Shown here: positions 14,261 to 18,914 of the stretch, piece after piece
Layout of the letters: each line of letters starts with the position of its first letter
How positions within the stretch are numbered: position 1 is the first letter of the stretch
Assembly: GCA_031293105.1 (NCBI GenBank)
Contig: JAUMSA010000117.1
Span: forward strand, 1-18,914
Direction: 5' to 3'
Length of the DNA stretch: 18,914 bases
Source: Butyricicoccus sp.
GTDB taxonomy: Bacteria; Bacillota; Clostridia; Oscillospirales; Butyricicoccaceae
The notes under the pieces: generated by a model
Told to the model about the DNA's origin: nothing
Databases searched by the model: none
The model's input: only the letters and a program-made list of their open reading frames with translations
Position numbers and translations under genes: made by a program

Positions 14261-15388
14261 TTATACAACCGAACTCTTCGCAATAACGACCGGATAATTT
14301 TCATGGCCCATCATGGTGCGGCCTTCCCGGATGGTTACCCCGCGATCAGTGATGATGTGCGCAAGAGATGCACCCGACAGAATGCGGCCGTTTTCCATAA
14401 TGATCGAATCGCGGATTTCCGCATCCTTTTCCACCAAAACATCGCGGAACAGGATCGAATTGACAACCTTGCCTTCAATATGGCAACCATCTGCAATCAG
14501 GCTGTCTTCCACCATGGCCTTATCTCCATAATATGCCGGCGACTCGTCGTAAATGCGGGTATAAATCGGACGGGTGCGCATAAATACCTCGTCGCGGGTT
14601 TCCTTATCGAGCAGGTCCATGTTGGCCTGGAAATAATCCTTGGCGTCTTCAATCTTAACGGCATATTCGCCGAACAGATAACCGCCGATCTTGCTGTCCG
14701 TCAGGGCACGGGTCAGTAGCTCGCGCTCGAAGTGGATGCAGTTGTGGGTCACACAATCGGCAATCAGATGAATCAGATACTGACGGCTCATCACATAAAT
14801 ACCCAGCGCCTGATGTTTGCAGCGGCTGTCGTTGCTATCACCTACGCGGATGTCCACGATCTCACGGCGACGATTCATTTCGCAATATGTGGTGAACGGA
14901 CTTTCCTTGGATTTCTTGGTAACAACCATAGTGATGTCGTTGCCCGAATTTTTATGCTGTTCCACAACATCATCAATCGGGACATTGGCGACAATATCGC
15001 CATCCGACAAAACCACATAGTCGGCACGATTCTTTTGTAGGAAATCAATAGCGCCTGCCAAAGCGTCGATCTTGCCGCGGTATTCACCAATGACCAGCGG
15101 CGATGCCTTCTTGGAGTAGCTGTACGGCGGCAGCATGGTCACGCCGCCATTTTTGCGGGAAAGGTCCCAATCCTTCGCGTTGCCAATGTGGTCAATCAGC
15201 GACTGATATTTGTCCTTCATCAGCATGCCAACCCGATAAATACCCGAGTTGACCATGTTGGACAGCATGAAGTCAACAATGCGGTACCGGCCACCAAACG
15301 GTACAGCCGCCACGGTACGATGTTCGGTGATCTCGCGCAAGTCATTATCGGTATCAAAGGCGATAATGATGCCTAGTACGTTTTTCAT
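14261..15388 (-). CDS. glgD: GlgD, paralogous subunit of ADP-glucose pyrophosphorylase
   Basis: GlgD resembles GlgC and forms a mixed ADP-glucose pyrophosphorylase with it in Firmicutes; the GlgD chain is generally thought to be regulatory or poorly catalytic. At 375 aa it keeps the fold signature VPFGGRYRIVDFMLSNMVNSG (about 29-49, slightly altered from GlgC). The nucleotide-loop GGxGxRL of GlgC (residues 14-20 there) is replaced by FDTDNDL (11-17). The metal-binding SGDH of GlgC becomes SDGDI (128-132). These changes are visible evidence of a non-canonical active site. The C-terminal third is a left-handed beta-helix (EDSLIADGCHIEGKVVNS, then DSIIMENGRI). A GAGGGG ribosome binding site lies 9 nt before the ATG. 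It starts 21 bp after glgC, an operon-like spacing. Confidence 0.96.
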   Translation of the reverse strand: MKNVLGIIIAFDTDNDLREITEHRTVAAVPFGGRYRIVDFMLSNMVNSGIYRVGMLMKDKYQSLIDHIGNAKDWDLSRKNGGVTMLPPYSYSKKASPLVIGEYRGKIDALAGAIDFLQKNRADYVVLSDGDIVANVPIDDVVEQHKNSGNDITMVVTKKSKESPFTTYCEMNRRREIVDIRVGDSNDSRCKHQALGIYVMSRQYLIHLIADCVTHNCIHFERELLTRALTDSKIGGYLFGEYAVKIEDAKDYFQANMDLLDKETRDEVFMRTRPIYTRIYDESPAYYGDKAMVEDSLIADGCHIEGKVVNSILFRDVLVEKDAEIRDSIIMENGRILSGASLAHIITDRGVTIREGRTMMGHENYPVVIAKSSVV

Positions 15389-15409
15389 GTTTTCGCTTCC
15401 CCTCTTCTC

Positions 15410-16621
15410 TTAAATCATATCCGGGAGGTCTTCGCCGGCCATTTCCTTTGCGCCCAGCTTTGCGCCACGGCCCACACGCACCTCTGCGGCGACCACGGCA
15501 ACCCCCCAATTTTCGATTTCGCCATCCGAGGGGCTTGCACCGACCTGTGCATTTTCACAGATCCGCGCATTTTCCGCAACGATGGAATACCGTACCACGG
15601 CGCCTGGTTCCACAACCGCACCTGGCATCAGAATGGAATATTCAACCGTTGCACCCTTGCAAATCGTCACATCGGAGAACAGAACCGAACCGGAAACATT
15701 GCCCATAATCTCGCAGCCTTCGGATACCAGGGAATGCGTTACCTTGGCATCCTTACTGGTATAGTGCGGGGGTGCGCCATTGTTGCGGCCATAAATCTTC
15801 CAGCTATCGTCGGTCAGGTTCAGGCCCGACTTGGGGCTGAGCAGATCCATGTTGGCTTCCCACAGGGATTCGATCGTGCCAACATCCTTCCAGTAGCCTT
15901 CAAAGCGGAAAGATACCAGCTTTTCGCCTGCACCCAGCATAGCCGGAATGATGTCCTTACCAAAGTCGTTGGAAGACTTGGGGTTGTTCTCGTCGTCAAT
16001 GAGATACTTGCGGAGTTTCTTCCAAGTGAAGATGTAGATACCCATGGAAGCCAGCGTGGATTTGGGCTGCTTGGGCTTTTCTTCAAACTCGTAGATGGTG
16101 CCATCCTCATTGCAGTTCATAATACCGAAGCGGGAAGCTTCATCCAGCGGCACATCGATAACCGCAATCGTCGCATCCGCGCCCGTTTTTTTATGCTGCT
16201 GGAGCATTTTGTTATAGTTCATCTTGTAGATGTGGTCACCGGACAGAATGAGCACATATTCCGGGTCATATTCATCGACAAAGCCGATGTTCTGATAAAT
16301 GGCATTGGCTGTGCCCTTATACCATTCGGATGTTTTGCCCTTCTGATAGGGCGGCAGAATGAACACACCGCCATTGAGCCGGTCCAAATCCCAGGTTTGA
16401 CCTGCGCCAACATAAGCGTTCAGAGCGTGGGGTTCATACTGGGTCAACACACCTACCGTGTCGATGCCCGAATTGATACAGTTGGACAACGGGAAGTCGA
16501 TGATCTTATATTTTCCACCAAAGGGGACGGCAGGCTTGGCGACCTTTGTCGTCAGAACATAGAGTCTGCTTCCTTGCCCGCCTGCTAAAAGCATTGCAAC
16601 GCATTCTTTTTTCCGATACAT
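15410..16621 (-). CDS. glgC: Glucose-1-phosphate adenylyltransferase (ADP-glucose pyrophosphorylase)
   Basis: GlgC makes ADP-glucose from glucose-1-phosphate and ATP, the committed and usually allosterically controlled step of glycogen synthesis. The 403-aa protein has all catalytic landmarks: LLAGGQGSRL (11-20) with the G-rich loop, KPAVPFGGKYKIIDFPLSN (29-47) and ILSGDHIYKMNY (125-136) with metal-ligand D129. It also has FEEKPKQPKS (179-188), carrying the substrate-binding Lys, and ASMGIYIF (191-198). From about 290 it forms a hexapeptide-repeat beta-helix. The start ATG at 16621 is preceded by GGAG 6 nt upstream. It lies 69 bp after the end of the glgB frame and 21 bp before glgD, so it is a middle gene of glgBCDAP. 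Residue-level comparison with GlgD suggests this is the catalytic member. Confidence 0.98.
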   Translation of the reverse strand: MYRKKECVAMLLAGGQGSRLYVLTTKVAKPAVPFGGKYKIIDFPLSNCINSGIDTVGVLTQYEPHALNAYVGAGQTWDLDRLNGGVFILPPYQKGKTSEWYKGTANAIYQNIGFVDEYDPEYVLILSGDHIYKMNYNKMLQQHKKTGADATIAVIDVPLDEASRFGIMNCNEDGTIYEFEEKPKQPKSTLASMGIYIFTWKKLRKYLIDDENNPKSSNDFGKDIIPAMLGAGEKLVSFRFEGYWKDVGTIESLWEANMDLLSPKSGLNLTDDSWKIYGRNNGAPPHYTSKDAKVTHSLVSEGCEIMGNVSGSVLFSDVTICKGATVEYSILMPGAVVEPGAVVRYSIVAENARICENAQVGASPSDGEIENWGVAVVAAEVRVGRGAKLGAKEMAGEDLPDMI

Positions 16622-16690
16622 GATATTCTCCGTTTCTTACCCAATATTGATATTTCTTATATTGCAGTAAACGCCATTTCTGACATATAC

Positions 16691-17152
16691 TTAACCCTTG
16701 GATTCCGGCTCTGTTTTTGCCGACTTACGTGGTGACGCTTTTTTGGTGGTCCGCTTGGCGGTCGTCTTTTTCGCCGCCGTTTTTTTGGTTGTTCTGGCTG
16801 CCTTATCCGAAGCCGGTTCGGCCTTGACGCGGCGTTTGGCACGCGGCTTGCCCTTGAAATACAGCACAGACAGCGGCGGAATCTTCAAATCCACGATCTG
16901 TTCCATGCCGTGCATTTCCTCGGCCTTGGTGCGTTTTTTGCCATTTGTCACACCGCCGCCGCCGAATTCCACGCGGTCGGACGAGAACACTTCTTCATAG
17001 GTGCCGGCATACGGCACACCGATCTTATAGCTTTCGTGATAAACCGGCGCAAAGTTCACAACACAGATCAAATCGCTGCCGTCCTTGGCAATACGGCGGA
17101 ATGCGATGATGTTGTTGACATTGTCATCGTGGGAAATCCACGCGAAGCCCTG
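16691..17152 (-). pseudogene. glgB: GlgB C-terminal domain beyond an in-frame TGA, with histone-like tail
   Basis: Directly after the TGA at 17155-17153, the same frame stays open for 153 sense codons to TAA at 16693-16691. It encodes QGFAWISHDDN, then IIAFRRIAKDG, ICVVNFAPVYHESYKIGVP and PPLSVLYFKGK. This is the all-beta C-terminal domain expected of branching enzyme, so the two segments are one gene interrupted by a single nonsense codon. The final 51 residues (16846-16694) form a Lys/Ala/Thr/Arg-rich tail with repeats such as TTKKTAAKKTTAKRTTKKAS, not part of usual GlgB. There is no ribosome binding site or plausible independent start near the TGA. If the TGA is not read through, this part is untranslated. 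A sequencing error or a recent point mutation (TGG to TGA) would explain it equally well. Confidence 0.8.
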
Positions 17153-18730
17153 TCAGTCGGTATGATTTTCCCAAAGCTGCTTATTTGCCAAATAGAAAGC
17201 GTTCCGCGCCTGAACATAGGCCTGCATCTGCCGGTGTGCATCGTAGTCCAGCAGCATCCAGTCCAAGCCGCGCTCTTCGCTCCATTCGGAGAACTGGCCG
17301 AATTCACCGCCCATAAACAGCATCTTTTTGCCCGGATGGCCCGCCATATAGCCATACAGCGTGCGCAGCGTCGCAAATTTATTCTCGTACGGGTCGGGCA
17401 TCTTGTCGAGCAGCGACTTTTTGCCATGTACGACCTCGTCATGCGAAAGAGGCAGAATGTAATTTTCCGAAAAAGCATACATAAACGAGAAGGTAATTTT
17501 ATCGTGCATGTCTTTACGGAAGAACGGGTCGGCACCAACATAACACAGCATGTCGTTCATCCAGCCCATATTCCATTTGAAGTTAAAGCCCAAACCGCCC
17601 ATATAGCCCGGCTTAGTGACCATAGGCCAAGCGGTAGATTCCTCGGCGATCATCAGGCAGTCCGGATGGTCGGTGAGAACCATCTCGTTGAGCAACCGCA
17701 GGAAGTCCACGGCTTCCAGGTTTTCGCGGCCACCGTAGATGTTGGGCCGCCACTCCCCTTGCCGGTTGTAGTCCAGATACAGCATGGATGCCACAGCATC
17801 GACGCGCAGGCCATCCATATGGAATTTTTCAATCCAGAACATGGCCGACGAGAACAGCAAATCCCGCACCGAAATCTTGCCGTAATCGAAAACGCGGGTG
17901 CCCCATTCCTTGTGCTCCATCTTGAGCGGGTCGGCGTATTCATACAGATACGAGCCGTCAAATTCGACCAAACCATGCCCATCCTTGGGGAAATGCGCCG
18001 GTACCCAGTCCATAATGACGCCCAAACCGGCCTGATGCGCCTTGTCCACAAAATACATCAGGTCATGCGGCGTGCCATACCGCGAGGTTGCGGCGAAATA
18101 GCCGGTTACCTGATAGCCCCAGGAACCGTCAAACGGATGCTCGGTCAGCGGCATACATTCGATATGGGTATAGCCCATCTTTTTGACATAGGGAATCAGT
18201 TCATCCGCCAACTGGCGATACGAATAGAAGTTCCCGTCCTCATGCCGCTTCCACGACCCCAGGTGGACTTCATAAATATTCACCGGCTGCTCATAGGGCA
18301 AATGCTCCTTGCGCCATTTCAGCCAGCTTTCATCCTGCCAATCGTAGCCCTCCAGGTCAAACACTGTGGAGGCATTGCCCGGCCGAGTTTCCGAATGGAA
18401 ACCATAGGGATCTGCCTTATCCAGTTCATAGCCTTCCGGCGTTTCGATCGCATATTTATAGGTATCATATTCCCGGATACCGGGGATAAACAGTTCCCAC
18501 ATTCCACGATCATCGCGCTGCATTTCATTGGCAAATCGATTCCAGCCATTGAATTCACCCATGACGGCAACGCGGACGGCATTCGGCGCAAAAACGCGGA
18601 AGACATAACCCTCTTGTCCATCCCGATTGTCCGGGTGTGCGCCCATGAATTCATACGCGCGGCAATCCTTGCCAGAATGGAACAAGGACATATGCTCCTC
18701 CAAGTTTATGTTTTTCGCCTTTCCTTCCAT
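17153..18730 (-). CDS. glgB: 1,4-alpha-glucan branching enzyme (GH13), N-terminal and catalytic domains, ending at an in-frame TGA
   Basis: GlgB moves alpha-1,4 segments onto alpha-1,6 branch points in glycogen. The start is ATG at 18730 (MEGKAKNINL), with AGGAG 8 nt upstream; an in-frame ATG at 18769 has weaker support. The 525 codons cover the CBM48 domain (about 25-130, FRVFAPNAVRVAVMGEFNGW) and the GH13 barrel. Barrel motifs are EVHLGSW (154-160), DWVPAHFPKD (241-250), DGLRVDAV with nucleophile D311, MIAEES with acid/base E363, and LSHDEVVHG with D431. It stops at TGA (17155-17153) after ENHTD, at the site where the family reads D-W-x-G-F-x-W-I. The intact frame would be 16691-18730, 679 residues with Trp at codon 526. 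It is the first gene of glgBCDAP, driven by the promoter at 18854-18882. As read, it keeps the catalytic core but loses the C-terminal beta domain. Confidence 0.9.
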   Translation of the reverse strand: MEGKAKNINLEEHMSLFHSGKDCRAYEFMGAHPDNRDGQEGYVFRVFAPNAVRVAVMGEFNGWNRFANEMQRDDRGMWELFIPGIREYDTYKYAIETPEGYELDKADPYGFHSETRPGNASTVFDLEGYDWQDESWLKWRKEHLPYEQPVNIYEVHLGSWKRHEDGNFYSYRQLADELIPYVKKMGYTHIECMPLTEHPFDGSWGYQVTGYFAATSRYGTPHDLMYFVDKAHQAGLGVIMDWVPAHFPKDGHGLVEFDGSYLYEYADPLKMEHKEWGTRVFDYGKISVRDLLFSSAMFWIEKFHMDGLRVDAVASMLYLDYNRQGEWRPNIYGGRENLEAVDFLRLLNEMVLTDHPDCLMIAEESTAWPMVTKPGYMGGLGFNFKWNMGWMNDMLCYVGADPFFRKDMHDKITFSFMYAFSENYILPLSHDEVVHGKKSLLDKMPDPYENKFATLRTLYGYMAGHPGKKMLFMGGEFGQFSEWSEERGLDWMLLDYDAHRQMQAYVQARNAFYLANKQLWENHTD

Positions 18731-18853
18731 GCGTTCATCTCCTCTTGAATGGGCGTCATAATCACCCATGAATCATCCATTTTCTTCCTTCTTCTTGTTT
18801 TTTTGTAGTCATCGCACAGTTTATCTGATACCCACTCAACATTTACTAGATAT

Positions 18854-18882
18854 AGTATACAACAGTCACAAAAAAATGTCCA
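18854..18882 (-). promoter_or_regulatory. Sigma-A promoter of the glgBCDAP operon
   Basis: On the minus strand, TGGACA (18882-18877) and TATACT (18859-18854) are separated by 17 bp. Initiation near 18847 gives a leader of about 117 nt before the glgB ATG. The -35 box lies inside the stem of the terminator-like hairpin at 18871-18911. No other good promoter is seen between the glg genes, so this one probably drives the whole cluster. Confidence 0.7.
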
Positions 18883-18911
18883 GTAATTTCGAAAATCACT
18901 GGACATTTTTT
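18871..18911. terminator. Bidirectional Rho-independent terminator upstream of glgB
   Basis: A 14-bp stem (18871-18884 pairing with 18898-18911, core ATGTCCAGT/ACTGGACAT) closes a 13-nt loop. It has six Ts at its plus-strand end (18906-18911) and a longer T run at its minus-strand end. On the minus strand it would end a gene lying beyond the window edge. Confidence 0.85.
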
Positions 18912-18914
18912 GTT

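Noticed and set aside
17153..17155. TGA read as tryptophan by an altered genetic code
   Set aside because: Trp is encoded by TGG throughout the window (for example in GlgB itself), and TGA is a natural terminal stop of the amidase gene at 1933-1935, so a general reassignment is not supported.
17153..17155. TGA as a selenocysteine codon in glgB
   Set aside because: The family residue here is Trp, not Cys, the position is not catalytic, and no obvious SECIS-like hairpin follows directly.
16910..18748. A 612-codon open frame on the plus strand opposite glgB
   Set aside because: The sense strand encodes clear GlgB motifs. The antisense frame has low-complexity, His/Ile/Arg-rich composition and no recognisable domain or ribosome binding site.
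1..18914. Mobile elements, CRISPR arrays, phage or defence genes
   Set aside because: No transposase, integrase, direct-repeat array, toxin-antitoxin pair or defence motif was found; all sizeable frames on the coding strands are assigned to housekeeping or metabolic families.

Overview
The window looks like a GC-rich member of the Clostridia (Firmicutes). Support: AGGAGG-type ribosome binding sites, sigma-A promoters, a T-box leader before pheST, an IreB-family protein, and a glgBCDAP cluster that includes the Firmicute-specific GlgD paralogue. Oscillospirales/Butyricicoccaceae is my best guess from protein flavour and GC content, but the sequence alone does not prove it. No mobile element, CRISPR array, rRNA gene or phage module was seen. 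This is mostly housekeeping and core metabolic chromosome.

Layout. At 1-57 is the last 18 codons of an unrecognised plus-strand gene. It is followed by a DEAD-box RNA helicase (190-1899, +) whose own promoter lies upstream of a terminator-like leader hairpin. Converging on it are a small amidase_2-fold protein (1933-2418, -) and two anaerobic cobalamin genes, cbiET (3504-4694, -) and cbiB (2520-3494, -). These sit just downstream of a tRNA-Cys gene (4758-4831, -) with its own strong promoter and terminator. Divergent from the tRNA is an aldo/keto reductase (4975-5820, +). Next come a T-box leader (about 5890-6137) and pheS-pheT (6187-9705, +), then a free-standing ireB (9832-10077, +). Back-to-back terminators at 10083-10151 separate this half from the minus-strand glycogen cluster glgB-glgC-glgD-glgA-glgP (18730 down to 10157).

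How the genes fit together. GlgC, with GlgD as its paralogous partner subunit, makes ADP-glucose. GlgA polymerises it, GlgB inserts alpha-1,6 branches, and GlgP releases glucose-1-phosphate on demand. One promoter at 18854-18882 probably drives the whole cluster. PheS and PheT form the phenylalanyl-tRNA synthetase tetramer, and the T-box should raise its expression when tRNA-Phe is uncharged. CbiET and CbiB carry out a middle and a late step of corrin-ring synthesis; no other cobalamin gene is in view.

Most notable observations. (1) glgB is interrupted by an in-frame TGA at 17153-17155, exactly where the family expects tryptophan, and 154 further codons, including the terminal TAA, follow intact in the same frame. 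(2) The part of glgB beyond that TGA ends in a 51-residue Lys/Ala/Thr-rich, histone-H1-like tail. (3) The amidase-fold protein keeps its zinc ligands but lacks the usual catalytic residues. (4) The helicase leader and the tRNA-Cys/cbiET junction both place a terminator between a promoter and a coding region.
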